Under the pieces are notes generated by a model that was not told where the DNA came from, did not search any database, and saw nothing but the letters and a program-made list of their open reading frames with translations. A stretch of DNA of 64,000 nt from NCBI RefSeq assembly GCF_007747795.1, contig NZ_CP036275.1:3774001-3838000 (forward strand), in the 5' to 3' direction. Below are positions 18,453 through 27,553 of the stretch, piece after piece (position 1 is the first letter of the stretch; each line of letters starts with the position of its first letter). The position numbers and the translations under genes were made by a program. Origin of the DNA: Maioricimonas rarisocia (lineage in GTDB: Bacteria; Planctomycetota; Planctomycetia; Planctomycetales; Planctomycetaceae).

Positions 18453-19466
18453 ATGCCGATCCGAATCTCCCTACAGTGTACCGTCGCTGCGTTCATGATC
18501 GTCCTGCTGAACGGAGCCGGCATCGTTGCCGATGACGCCGGCACTCCAGTCTTCGATCCGGGGGCCGAACCACAGATGTTGCAGACGACCGGAGCCGGTG
18601 AAGGGCCGGCATGGCATCCGGAACTCGGCCTGCTCACCAGCGGTGACGGGCACATCATGCGGCGATCGATCGATGGAGAACGAACCGTCTGGATCGAGGG
18701 CGCCGGTTCGAATGGTCTGCTGTTTGATCGTCAGGGACGCCTGGTGATTTGCGAACCGGTCGGCCGCCGGGTCTCCCGCATCGAATCAGACGGCACGCGG
18801 ACCGTCCTTGCAGAGACCTTCGAAGGTATGCGGTTCAATCAGCCCAATGACGTCACGATCGATTCGAAAGGGCGGATCTACTTTTCCGATCCAAAATACG
18901 GCGACCGGCAAACGATGGAACTGGTTGACGCCGAGGGACACAAGGTCGAAGGCGTCTACCGGATCGACTCCGACGGCAGCGTCAGCAGAGTGATCACCCA
19001 CGAAGTCGATCGCCCGAACGGACTGATCGTCACGCCGGACGACCGCTATCTGTTTGTCGCCGACAATAACAACAACACCATCGGCGGCGCTCGGAAGCTG
19101 TGGCGATTCGAGCTGCAGGAAGACGGCACCGTCAAACCCGACTCGCAGACGCTGATCCACGATTGGGGAGCGACGCGTGGCCCGGACGGCATGAAACTCG
19201 ACTCGCTCGGACGCCTGTACGTGGCGGCCGGGCTGAACCGCCAGAATCCCCCTTACGAGACACAGCACAAACCGACCGCCGGGATCTACGTCTTCTCGCC
19301 TGAAGGGAAACTGCTTGAGTTCGCACCGATCCCCCGCGACGAATGCACCAACTGCGCGTTCGGTGGCGACGACCTGAGGACATTGTATGTCACAGCAGGA
19401 GGCACGCTCTGGAGCATTCGCACGGCCGTGCCCGGCTACGTTCTCTGGCCGACTGACGACGAATGA
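18453..19466 (+). CDS. SMP-30/gluconolactonase-like exported protein
   Basis: The 337-residue protein has a signal peptide (about residues 1-26). It contains the SMP-30/LRE propeller motifs: 'GEGPAWHPE' (metal Glu), 'RFNQPNDVTIDSKGRIYFSDPKYG' (metal Asn and substrate region), 'DRPNGLIVTPDDRYLFVADN' (metal Asn/Asp) and 'GPDGMKLDSLGRLYVAAG' (metal Asp). These residues bind the divalent ion used to hydrolyse a sugar lactone. Being exported, it likely works in the periplasm on sugar-derived lactones. It is divergent from the sulfatase gene (240-base gap) and converges on a GH5-like gene, which fits a polysaccharide-use neighbourhood. Confidence 0.9.
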   Translation: MPIRISLQCTVAAFMIVLLNGAGIVADDAGTPVFDPGAEPQMLQTTGAGEGPAWHPELGLLTSGDGHIMRRSIDGERTVWIEGAGSNGLLFDRQGRLVICEPVGRRVSRIESDGTRTVLAETFEGMRFNQPNDVTIDSKGRIYFSDPKYGDRQTMELVDAEGHKVEGVYRIDSDGSVSRVITHEVDRPNGLIVTPDDRYLFVADNNNNTIGGARKLWRFELQEDGTVKPDSQTLIHDWGATRGPDGMKLDSLGRLYVAAGLNRQNPPYETQHKPTAGIYVFSPEGKLLEFAPIPRDECTNCAFGGDDLRTLYVTAGGTLWSIRTAVPGYVLWPTDDE

Positions 19467-19494
19467 TACCGGCGAATCTCAGTCGGCGCATTGT

Positions 19495-20613
19495 TCACGA
19501 ATTGCCTGCCGGCACCGCTTCACCCCGGTTGGGGTTCTTCTCCCGGAACAGTTCGAGCCATCCCCGCATGATGGCTTCCTGGATCGTCTTCGCCGGTGCT
19601 CCTGTGTCCGGCTGCTCTCCCCAGTAGAAACCGATCCACCCTTGCGCGTGGGGGCGGGACTCTTCGAAGAAGCGTCCCAGTTCATTGGGGGAACACTTCA
19701 GCGGAAACGTCTCTTCGATGATGACTGGTTTGCCGACGTCGAAGCCGCGAAGCGTTTCGAGCGCTTCGTCGACCTTGCCGGTCTCCGGATAGAGGTGGAC
19801 GGCAATGAAGTCGAGGGGACCGGCGACCTTGTCGGGAGCGAACCCGGACTTCATCCCCGGGCGGTCGAGGCTCCATGGCACCATTCCCACCGTAATCAGG
19901 TGCTGTTCGTCCACTTCGCGGATCGCCGCGACCAGCGTCTCGATCCATTGCCGCGCGATCTCGTGACGCTCGCGTCCTTTCGTTTCGAGCGCAATGAACT
20001 GCACGAAGTGTTTGCCGGCGAACGCAGGACCCAGCCAGTCATCACGTCGCTTCGGGCCGCCAGGCACCACCGGTTCGTTCATCAGGTCGTAGCAGAAGAT
20101 CGCGGGGCTGTTGGTGCAGACGCGTGCGACGGCTTTCCAGAACTCCGCCTGCGCCTTCCAGCGGTCTGCTTCGGACAGCTCGTCGTACCACTCGGGCACG
20201 TCCTGCTTGTGGTAGCAGCCCAGGCCGGTCACATCGAGATACAGCCCCACCTCTTCGGCCAGTGCCACGAGTCGCCCGAGTTGCTGCAGTGAATCCCGGT
20301 TCGGCTGATCGGCAGAATTCATGAACCTCCCGAACTGCAGGTGGATGCGGACGACGTTCGCACCAAGCTGCTTCATTTCGTGAAAGTCTTCCACGATCAC
20401 CGGCCACTTCTCGTGCCAGTAATCCTCGAGCAGATCCCCCCCGGCATCGTGATCGTAGTTGAATCCCCAGGGCACGAACGGCGCGCCGTCCTCCCCCCGA
20501 ACGAAGCCGCTCCGATCATCGGAAACGTGGACCGCTTTCATAGTTTCTGCATGGAGGATTCCACCATCACAGAACAGGGGAGTGATGCAGGCGAGGCAGA
20601 CGAGATAGCGCAT
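19495..20613 (-). CDS. GH5-like (cellulase-fold) glycoside hydrolase
   Basis: The start at 20613 follows an AAGGAG site; a signal peptide covers about residues 1-22. Features of a GH5/GH-A clan TIM barrel are present: 'LGANVVRIHLQFGRFM', the acid/base region 'FCYDLMNEPVVPGG' (Glu180), 'GMVPWSL', 'FIAVHLYPETG' and the nucleophile strand 'GKPVIIEETFPLKC' (Glu300). The 372-residue length is normal. Likely activity is hydrolysis of a beta-linked glucan or mannan-type polysaccharide outside the cytoplasm; the exact substrate cannot be read from sequence. Confidence 0.88.
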   Translation of the reverse strand: MRYLVCLACITPLFCDGGILHAETMKAVHVSDDRSGFVRGEDGAPFVPWGFNYDHDAGGDLLEDYWHEKWPVIVEDFHEMKQLGANVVRIHLQFGRFMNSADQPNRDSLQQLGRLVALAEEVGLYLDVTGLGCYHKQDVPEWYDELSEADRWKAQAEFWKAVARVCTNSPAIFCYDLMNEPVVPGGPKRRDDWLGPAFAGKHFVQFIALETKGRERHEIARQWIETLVAAIREVDEQHLITVGMVPWSLDRPGMKSGFAPDKVAGPLDFIAVHLYPETGKVDEALETLRGFDVGKPVIIEETFPLKCSPNELGRFFEESRPHAQGWIGFYWGEQPDTGAPAKTIQEAIMRGWLELFREKNPNRGEAVPAGNS

Positions 20614-21102
20614 CGATGTCTCCTTCGTCGAAGGTGAGTAGCGCGCGTGGACGGAAATGACGACCTCGTCTCCTTCTGACGAGAGTCCGACTTTCGAGAT
20701 CGGGGCGGGCCGGGCCGCTTTGATCTCTCACCGCGCAATCTGTCTGTCGGACCACCAGAATCGCGGGAAAAAGGCGTCGAATCCGGAAGTTCCGACGATC
20801 GGCATGACTCCTGCATCACAACAGATTCTGTCGGCGGTGAGTCGTGCGGCAGCAATGGAAGCGACATTCGCGTCGCCTTCGAGTTTCTCGCAGTGACCTC
20901 CGCCCGACCGAGTCAGGGAGCGATGGGGCAAGGCAGCCGACTCCGCGTATGAATGCGTTGGTCAGCCGGCTCGATCAGTTTGTTGAACTTGTTGAGCAGA
21001 TGACTGGCGAGACCAGAGTCGCGGTCGAACGCCAGCCCGTGGCCGCCGTAAACGCGGCACCGGGAAGTCCCACACGCCAGAGGCATGATAGATCGAAGAG
21101 CC
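20614..21102. other. Divergent intergenic region, no gene recognised
   Basis: This 490-base gap lies between the divergent GH5-like gene and the stress cassette. Short open frames here are not protein-like. It probably carries the cassette's promoter and any stress-regulation signals, but I cannot identify a convincing sigma-factor site. Confidence 0.35.
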
Positions 21103-21345
21103 ATGAGCGTTCAAAACGAAACCGAACAACGAAACATATTCCGTGCTGCAATCCCCCGTCACTGGCCCGACTTCACCGAGCCGGAACTCGACTGGATCGA
21201 CGGCCGCATCAATCGACTGTATCTGGCGATCTCGCAGAAGTACGGCATTTCGCGTGACGAAGCCGCCCGGCAGGTCTGGCGGTTCGTCAAGCAGGTCGAA
21301 GATGGAGCCACTGAGAACGGGAAAACCGAGGAGATCATGGTATGA
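21103..21345 (+). CDS. CsbD-like small stress protein
   Basis: From the ATG at 21103 the protein has 80 residues (an ATG at 21085 would add six). The segment 'HWPDFTEPELDWIDGRINRLYLAISQKYGISRDEAARQVWRF' follows the CsbD pattern (W..LT..dLd.I.G....L...Iq.kYGisrdEAerqv..f). The usual N-terminal 'W.Q.KG..K' part is not recognisable, so this is a divergent member. CsbD proteins are general-stress proteins of unknown biochemical role. The stop overlaps the next start by four bases (ATGA), so translation of the two is likely coupled. Confidence 0.7.
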   Translation: MSVQNETEQRNIFRAAIPRHWPDFTEPELDWIDGRINRLYLAISQKYGISRDEAARQVWRFVKQVEDGATENGKTEEIMV

Positions 21346-21533
21346 GTACGCCCGCTGTTCGCACCGCAACCGCCGGTGACATTTTCCGCATCCTTCTGGC
21401 CATCCTGCTGCCCCCTGTGGGGGTGTTCCTGCAGGTCGGCTTCGGAGCGCAGTTCTGGATCAACATCCTGCTGACGCTGCTCGGATACATCCCGGGCATT
21501 GTCCACGCCGTATGGATCATCGCAACCCGGTGA
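21342..21533 (+). CDS. Pmp3/YqaE family membrane protein (UPF0057)
   Basis: The 63-residue protein has two hydrophobic helices and the family signature 'ILLAILLPPVGVFLQVGFGAQFWINILLTLLGYIPGIVHAVWII'. Yeast Pmp3 and plant RCI2 members affect membrane potential under salt and cold stress; bacterial YqaE is a stress-induced inner-membrane protein. The start overlaps the end of the CsbD-like gene, and a BON-domain gene follows 58 bases later. Confidence 0.92.
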   Translation: MSTPAVRTATAGDIFRILLAILLPPVGVFLQVGFGAQFWINILLTLLGYIPGIVHAVWIIATR

Positions 21534-21591
21534 TTGCCGGGACCAGATCGGCGGCACCCTTCTGATGATTGAACTCTGCGAGGCCTGAGTA

Positions 21592-23097
21592 ATGAGAACT
21601 CAACAGATGCAGACCCGCGAGGAAACAGATCCGCGGGACGGCTGGACACGACGACTGGCTGCAGGATTGCTCGCTCTGGCCCCGCTGGTGACATACTCAT
21701 CAACGGCTGTTGCAGAGACTGATCGCGACGCACAGGCGACAACATCCCGGCCGTCCGACGAAGACATTGCCGCAGCCGTCGGTCGTCGCCTTGCCGGATC
21801 GTTTGGAGAGAACGGCGGAGGACTGTCAGCCCATGCCGACGAGGGCGTCGTCACCCTCGAGGGAACTGCATCAAACCTGGCCATCGCGCGACGTGCCGTC
21901 GATCTGGCTGAGACCGTTCGCGGTGTTCGTGCGGTGGTCAGTCAGGTTTCGGTCAGCCCCGAGAGCTCGGCCGACGATGCGACGGTCGTCCGCAACATTC
22001 GCCGGGCCTGGCTGTTCGATCCCGCAACTGAACTCTTGAAGCTCGAGGCGAGCGTCAATGCGGGAGTCGCGAGACTGACCGGCAGCGTCGGATCGCACGC
22101 CGAAAAGCACCTGGCCGAAGAAGTGGTCGCATCGATCGACGGCGTCGTCGACATCGACAACCAGATCGAAGTCGCCTACGACGAACGGCGGACCGATCGC
22201 GAGATCCACGAGGAACTGATCGGGCGGTTGCGTTCATCGGTCTGGATCGACCCCGAACGGGTCTCCGTTGAGGTCAACGACGGAGACGTGACGCTCAAGG
22301 GAGAGGTGGAGAGTGCCGCGGCACGGCGACGAGCTTACCATCTCGCGTGGATCGCCGGTGTGCAGAACGTGAACCACGATCAGCTGGAAGTGGCTGGCAC
22401 CCGTCGCGACGATGCTCAGCGGCCCGGCCGGCACCCCTTCCCACCCGATGAGGCGGTCGAGCGTTCGCTGCAGGCGGCGCTGCAGCAGGATCCACGCGTT
22501 GACACGTCGTCCGTGAAGGTCTCTGTGCGAAACGGAACGGCAACGCTTCGCGGAACGGTGCCAACTCTTCAGAACAAGCGGGCCGCGACGCGCGATGCCC
22601 GCAACACGCGGGGCGTGTGGGTCGTGCGAAACCGACTGCGCGTCGCGCCGAACGCTCGAGCGAACGACGAAGATGTGGGGGCGCAAGTGAATGAAGCGCT
22701 GGCCCGCGACCCGTTCGTCAATGCTGACTTTGTCCGAGCCGCCGTCATTGGCGGAGTGGCCCACCTGCAGGGACGTGTCGAGAACGAGTTCGATCGTCGT
22801 CAGGCCGAGAAGGTGACCGGCAGCGTTCGGGGTGTCGTCGAAGTTCTCAACGAACTGGTCGTCGACACGTCGTGGCAGGATGTGGACGACAGCTCGATGG
22901 CTCAGCGGCTGCATGACGAGCTGTGGTGGAGCCCGCACATCTATTCGAAGACCATCGACCTCAAGGTGATTGACGGGGCGGTCGTTCTGGATGGCAAAGT
23001 CGAGAGCGAATTTGAGCGCCGCCAGGTTCTCCGGACGATCGAAGACTTCGGCGTGCGCAAAATCGAAGATCGTCTTTCCGTCGACCGCGCCCCCTGA
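21592..23097 (+). CDS. Periplasmic protein with six BON domains
   Basis: The 501-residue protein has an N-terminal signal (about residues 19-42). Six BON-type repeats start near residues 53, 126, 199, 284, 357 and 431, each with the pattern 'D..[IV]...[IVL]...L', a mid-repeat 'V.V..G.V.L.G.V.s...r..A' and a closing 'GV..V.N.[IL].V'. BON domains bind phospholipid surfaces; E. coli OsmY, with two, is an osmotically induced periplasmic chaperone, and BamE-independent relatives stabilise the outer membrane. Six copies is unusual. It is the third gene of a stress-type set. Its stop codon abuts the stop of the converging gene with no spacer. Confidence 0.88.
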   Translation: MRTQQMQTREETDPRDGWTRRLAAGLLALAPLVTYSSTAVAETDRDAQATTSRPSDEDIAAAVGRRLAGSFGENGGGLSAHADEGVVTLEGTASNLAIARRAVDLAETVRGVRAVVSQVSVSPESSADDATVVRNIRRAWLFDPATELLKLEASVNAGVARLTGSVGSHAEKHLAEEVVASIDGVVDIDNQIEVAYDERRTDREIHEELIGRLRSSVWIDPERVSVEVNDGDVTLKGEVESAAARRRAYHLAWIAGVQNVNHDQLEVAGTRRDDAQRPGRHPFPPDEAVERSLQAALQQDPRVDTSSVKVSVRNGTATLRGTVPTLQNKRAATRDARNTRGVWVVRNRLRVAPNARANDEDVGAQVNEALARDPFVNADFVRAAVIGGVAHLQGRVENEFDRRQAEKVTGSVRGVVEVLNELVVDTSWQDVDDSSMAQRLHDELWWSPHIYSKTIDLKVIDGAVVLDGKVESEFERRQVLRTIEDFGVRKIEDRLSVDRAP

Positions 23098-25551
23098 TCA
23101 GTCGCCAGATCCGGACAGATCCGTGATCAGGATCTTGCGGTAGGAGATCCCACCGGTGATCCCGTCGAGAGCGACGAAACCGCTCTTCGGGATCTCCGGG
23201 TCAGAGGCCGTCGTCCGCAGTACCTGCTCGCCGTTGATCTCAACTGCGACCCGCGTCCCTTCGACGAGCATACGGAACTCGTTCCACTCTCCCTGCGGCC
23301 CTGCAGCATTTTTTGATGGAGCGTCGAAGGAAAAGAGTGCTCCGGTCGAATAGGCGTCGGCGGCGACACCCCGGTCGTTGCTCAGCTGAATCTTGAAGGC
23401 ACTATCGTACGGACGACCGCTTCCGGGATAGCGAAAGAACACGCCCCCCTGCCCTGTCGGCGAATTCGTCCGGTACTCCATCGTCAGCTCGAAGTGATCG
23501 TAGCGCTGCGGCGAGACCAGCAGCGATCCGTCGGCCCGCTCATCGCTGGCGGTGAACTCGCCGAGTGGCCCCGTCTGCCATTGCCGTCGGCCCCGCCGCG
23601 TCCACTGGATGCGGGTGTAGAGTGAGTCGCGAATGTCGGACGCTCTTTGCGCCGATTCACTTTCAGGAAACGCCTCTTCGATTCGAGCGAGCAGTTCCTT
23701 TGCCGTCGTCGTCCGCTGCCGGTCCAGCTCCCATTCCGCCTGCTGCAGCAGTCTTCGAGCGTGTTCCTCGCGCAGCTGCTCTCCGTCGGTGCCGGCTTTC
23801 TCCGCGTACCGCTGCCGCGTTCGCTGCGGAAAGCCCGGCATGTACATGGCGAAAACGGCCAGCCGCAGCCTCACGGGCGAATCGTCTTCAGCAATTGTCG
23901 CGTCCACGATCCCGGCGATGTCGGGAGGATCCATGTCGGCGACCGGGCGGACGATCTCCCGGGTCTTTCCCTTCAGCGTCAGTGACTCCGGTGACGCCTG
24001 GATGAGTTCGAAGCGGTATGATCCCAGGCGAATCTCGTCGCCCGGTTCGAGGGATTCAATGACACGCGCCACATCGTCCTGGAAGGCGCTCATTGCTTCC
24101 AGATCGTCTCGGTCCCACGCGAGCATTTCGCGGGCGGCGGTCAGCTCCGGATTCTTTGCGGCACGCTCAATCAGGGCTGAAGCTTCCTGATACTTCTTCT
24201 GGCCCACCAGCGAGCGAAAGTCCTCACGGAAGCGCGTGTAAGGCAGCCGGTCATCCGCTTCGACCGGTTCGTCACGGAGTTGCTTCGCGTCGGGCTCGTC
24301 CCGCATTGCCATCTGCGGAGAATCGGCCGACTCCGACTTCGGGCCGGCCTCGTCTGGCTGCACCGCTTCGCCGAGCAGTGGCAGGCCCCACCCCGGTTGG
24401 TCACTCAGACGGACGACGTACAGGTCGCCGCTCGCTGCAGGATCGTCCGCATAGAACATCCACTGCTCGTCATCCGTGACGAAGTATTGCCGATAGCCGG
24501 GTGCTGCCACGAAGTTCGGCAACGCGAGTTCGAGGATCGGCACACCATCCCGGAAGGGTTCGCGGACAGTCGCACGTCGAGCCCTCAGCAGCTGCTGTCC
24601 GTCATAGACGTATTGCCGCAGACCATCGGATGAAAGGCAGGGAACACCGCCCGGCATGTCGACGATCAGGACTTTGGAGAACGCCTTCGTCGGGCCGCTG
24701 CGAAGGACGACACGTGTGTCTGTCTCGGCGTCCTGTTCCTGCTGGTAGTAGATCCGCTCGCCGTCGCCGGTACTCTGGCAGGTTGGCCATGTCTCGCCGG
24801 TGTCTGAACTGAAGTGCAGCGGGACCCGCTCCGAAAACGGCTGCAAGGGGTTCTCCCGCGTGAGTCCCCAGATCCGGGCCTTGCTGCGAAGCGTGTAGAC
24901 GATCGAAAGCCCGTCGGCCGTCACGCTCGGAGAGGCGGGCTGATCGGTGCCGCGGGTCAGCCGGACCAGCTGAGGCTCACCGAACATCGCGTAGGGACCG
25001 CTGCGGGTGGCGACGTAGATTCCGCGTCCTTCCGCCCGGTCGCCAGCGAACCAGATCGATCGTCCGTCGGCGGCGACAAAGGGATCGAACTCGTTGCCTG
25101 CCGAGTTGAGCGACGCAAGCGGCAACGGCTGTCCTGCCGGCATCTGCAGCAGCGGTTGCTGCAGCGCTTCGCTGGTTCCCTCCTGGACGCTGGCAGTAAG
25201 AAGGAACTCGTCTTCCGAGTCGAATCGCACCTGACGGGAGAAGTCGAGAGACTGTTCGCCGGCAAGCGTGACGGTATGCGGGCCCGCCTCGGCCGTCACC
25301 CGGCAGGGCGTAACGACGGGCTTGCCCTCGGCGTCGAAGACCGGCCGACCGTCGACAAACACCCGCAGGCCTGCCGGTTCCGATTCGATGCGGCAGGTTC
25401 CGGCTTCGAATTGCGGTGGCGGAAGCGGCGGCAATTCCGCCTGCGGTTCGGCTGCCGCCGGCGCGGACCTGGCCGTCGATTCGTTCGCCGGTTCGGAGGG
25501 ACAGCCTGTCAGAAGCAGCGCGGCCGCCGCGACGACGACAAGCCTGTTCAC
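23098..25551 (-). CDS. Lipoprotein with PEGA, propeller and DUF1080 domains
   Basis: The start chosen is GTG at 25551 (MNRLVVVAAAALLLTGC), which gives a compact lipoprotein signal with the LLLTGC lipobox; the frame stays open to GTG 25632. Domains in order: a PEGA-like domain (about residues 50-120, 'SEPAGLRVFVDGRP', 'GPHTVTL'); TolB/PD40-like propeller repeats (about 140-380, 'EFDPFVAADGRSIWFAGDR', 'SPSVTADGLSIVYT'); a helical middle; and a C-terminal DUF1080 domain (about 650-815, 'FELTMEYRTNSPTGQGGVFFRYPG', 'WNEFRMLVEGTRVAVEINGEQV'). DUF1080 (3-keto-disaccharide hydrolase) is abundant in planctomycetes. Follows nnrD on the same strand. Confidence 0.82.
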   Translation of the reverse strand: MNRLVVVAAAALLLTGCPSEPANESTARSAPAAAEPQAELPPLPPPQFEAGTCRIESEPAGLRVFVDGRPVFDAEGKPVVTPCRVTAEAGPHTVTLAGEQSLDFSRQVRFDSEDEFLLTASVQEGTSEALQQPLLQMPAGQPLPLASLNSAGNEFDPFVAADGRSIWFAGDRAEGRGIYVATRSGPYAMFGEPQLVRLTRGTDQPASPSVTADGLSIVYTLRSKARIWGLTRENPLQPFSERVPLHFSSDTGETWPTCQSTGDGERIYYQQEQDAETDTRVVLRSGPTKAFSKVLIVDMPGGVPCLSSDGLRQYVYDGQQLLRARRATVREPFRDGVPILELALPNFVAAPGYRQYFVTDDEQWMFYADDPAASGDLYVVRLSDQPGWGLPLLGEAVQPDEAGPKSESADSPQMAMRDEPDAKQLRDEPVEADDRLPYTRFREDFRSLVGQKKYQEASALIERAAKNPELTAAREMLAWDRDDLEAMSAFQDDVARVIESLEPGDEIRLGSYRFELIQASPESLTLKGKTREIVRPVADMDPPDIAGIVDATIAEDDSPVRLRLAVFAMYMPGFPQRTRQRYAEKAGTDGEQLREEHARRLLQQAEWELDRQRTTTAKELLARIEEAFPESESAQRASDIRDSLYTRIQWTRRGRRQWQTGPLGEFTASDERADGSLLVSPQRYDHFELTMEYRTNSPTGQGGVFFRYPGSGRPYDSAFKIQLSNDRGVAADAYSTGALFSFDAPSKNAAGPQGEWNEFRMLVEGTRVAVEINGEQVLRTTASDPEIPKSGFVALDGITGGISYRKILITDLSGSGD

Positions 25552-25636
25552 GGCAGGGAAGTCCCGGCGCTCCGATTCGCACTCTCCGTGGCTGTTGACG
25601 ATCTGCACGGCTGCTGTACGAAAGGAATCCACGGCC

Positions 25637-26512
25637 CTACCCCTGAATTGAGAAGTACTGCTTCCATGCTCCCGGGAGGAACTCGGGAAGATCCGAAGCG
25701 ATCAGCCCCGGCTGGCTCCGTTCCGCCGCGGCCAGGTCGCCGGCCAGTCCGTGCAGCCAGGCCCCCAGTTGGGCTGCCGCGAACGGTTCGAGCCCTTGTG
25801 CGAGCAGTGCCGCGATCAGCCCGGTTAATACGTCGCCCGTTCCACCTGTTGCCATGCCGGGATTACCGGTTGGATTGACGGTCAGCCGCTTTCCGTCGGT
25901 CACGACCGTGCCGGCTCCCTTGAGCACCAGCACGACGTTATGCCGATGCGCGAAGTCGACACTCATGTCCTCGCGGTTGTCCTGTACGGTCGAGATGTCG
26001 GAGTCGATCATCCGGGCGAACTCGCCGGGGTGTGGCGTGAGGACGCGACCGGCGTGCGGACGTCCGAGCTGGTCGAAGCTTCCCGCCAGTGCATTCAGTG
26101 CGTCCGCATCGAGGACCATCGGTTGCCGAATCTGTTCGTACAGATCCCGGGTAAGCGACTGCAGACCCTGCGACTTGCCCCAGCCGGGGCCGATGGCGAG
26201 AGCGGACATGCCGACCGCGCGGATCCGCAGGATGTCGAGCGAGGTCTCGGCGATGTGCCCCTGGAGATCTTCGACGAGCGGAATCGTCAGGTAGGAGGGT
26301 TCCGCGGCAGCAACCGTCGGGAGGATCTCGGGGGGACACGCGACGTAGACGAGCCCGGCGCCGCCCCGCAGGGCTCCTCGCCCGGCCAGGCAGGCGGCAC
26401 CGCTCATGCCACGGCTGCCGGCGGCGATCAGTACGCGACCGAACGTCCCCTTGTGAGCATCCTGCGAACGCTCCGGCAGGAAGGGCAACTCCGTCACTCG
26501 CTCGATGGACAT
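25637..26512 (-). CDS. nnrD: ADP-dependent NAD(P)H-hydrate dehydratase
   Basis: The 291-residue protein matches the C-terminal (YjeF_C/CARKD) half of the nicotinamide nucleotide repair system, which dehydrates NAD(P)HX with ADP or ATP. Visible motifs: 'HKGTFGRVLIAAGSRGMSGAACLAG', 'GPGWG', 'LDADALNAL', 'LTPHPGEFARM', 'VLVLKGAGTVV' and the nucleotide loop 'GNPGMATGGTGDVLTGLIAAL'. The epimerase (NnrE) half is absent and not seen nearby. It is 14 bases downstream of larB and probably co-transcribed. Confidence 0.95.
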   Translation of the reverse strand: MSIERVTELPFLPERSQDAHKGTFGRVLIAAGSRGMSGAACLAGRGALRGGAGLVYVACPPEILPTVAAAEPSYLTIPLVEDLQGHIAETSLDILRIRAVGMSALAIGPGWGKSQGLQSLTRDLYEQIRQPMVLDADALNALAGSFDQLGRPHAGRVLTPHPGEFARMIDSDISTVQDNREDMSVDFAHRHNVVLVLKGAGTVVTDGKRLTVNPTGNPGMATGGTGDVLTGLIAALLAQGLEPFAAAQLGAWLHGLAGDLAAAERSQPGLIASDLPEFLPGAWKQYFSIQG

Positions 26513-26526
26513 CTCGTGGAACTCCC

Positions 26527-27312
26527 TCAGACGGGTGACGTGGCGTCGTGTCGACGTTTGGCAATCATGCCTGCAATATACGCCCCTTTGAAGCCGGCAT
26601 CGATGTTGACGACCGTCACGTTCGACGCACAGCTGTTGAGCATGCCGAGCAGAGCCGCCATTCCTCCCAGTGCGGCACCGTATCCGACACTGGTCGGCAC
26701 GCCGATGACCGGGCAGTCAACCCAGCCGCCCACGACCGAAGGAAGTGCCCCTTCCATTCCCGCGACGACGACGACGGCATCGAGGCCGTCGAGACGGTCG
26801 AGGTGTTCAATCAGACGATGTGGGCCGGCGACACCGACATCGACCAGCAACTCGGCGCTCACGTGCATCCAGGCGAGCGTCTCCAGTGCTTCCTCGGCAA
26901 TGTTGCGGTCACTCGTCCCGGCCGTAATGACGAGCACGCGACCGACGCTCGGTTGTTCGCTACCCGGCAGCCTGAGCGTCCGTCCCTGTGCGTTGTAGAT
27001 TACGTCGGAGAACTGACTGCAGACACTGTCCGCCTGCTCGGCGGTGACGCGCGTGGCCAATGCGGCCTGTCGCTCGTCGCGCAGTCGTCCGAAGATTTCG
27101 ACAAGCGCTTCAGACGACTTTCCCGGACCGTACACAACCTCTGGAAACCCGCATCGACGGGCGCGGTCGAGGTCGAGTCGGACTCCCGTTAACGGGGCGG
27201 TTCGGCCCGCGTTCGCTGCGGTGAAATGTGCGACCTGCTCTGCGGCGGCGTTCGGCTGGATGCGGCCGCTGGCAACCCCTTCGAACAGGTCCCGAATCTG
27301 CTGGTCAGTCAA
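26527..27312 (-). CDS. larB: LarB-like nickel pincer cofactor carboxylase
   Basis: The start is TTG at 27312 (LTDQQIRDL) with a GGGAGGAAG site just upstream; the frame runs on to 27411 but without protein-like sequence. The C-terminal half has PurE-like features: 'VLVITAGTSDRNIAEEALETL', 'VDVGVAGPHRL', 'VVVVAGMEGALPSVVGG' and 'VIGVPTSVGYGAALGGMAAL'. LarB carboxylates and hydrolyses nicotinate adenine dinucleotide in the first step of nickel pincer cofactor synthesis. LarC and LarE are not in the window. The 261-residue length is normal. Confidence 0.92.
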   Translation of the reverse strand: MTDQQIRDLFEGVASGRIQPNAAAEQVAHFTAANAGRTAPLTGVRLDLDRARRCGFPEVVYGPGKSSEALVEIFGRLRDERQAALATRVTAEQADSVCSQFSDVIYNAQGRTLRLPGSEQPSVGRVLVITAGTSDRNIAEEALETLAWMHVSAELLVDVGVAGPHRLIEHLDRLDGLDAVVVVAGMEGALPSVVGGWVDCPVIGVPTSVGYGAALGGMAALLGMLNSCASNVTVVNIDAGFKGAYIAGMIAKRRHDATSPV

Positions 27313-27553
27313 TCTCTTCCTCCCTCGATGGCGGCGTCCGATCGCTGGACGCTCTGGCGGGACCCGCGCGGTCCCCATACGTGGTGATGGCGCGGTTTCC
27401 CGTCTGACCACCAGCCGCTATCATCCGGCCCAAAGTCTCGTCCGAGTCTCCGTTCGGGACGTCCCGCGAACGCAGCGGGTCGGACGGACTCCCCATCTCC
27501 CTGTTCTCGGAGACCGCTGCCGGGAACGCAAGTCTGCCGGAACAGCGAACACC

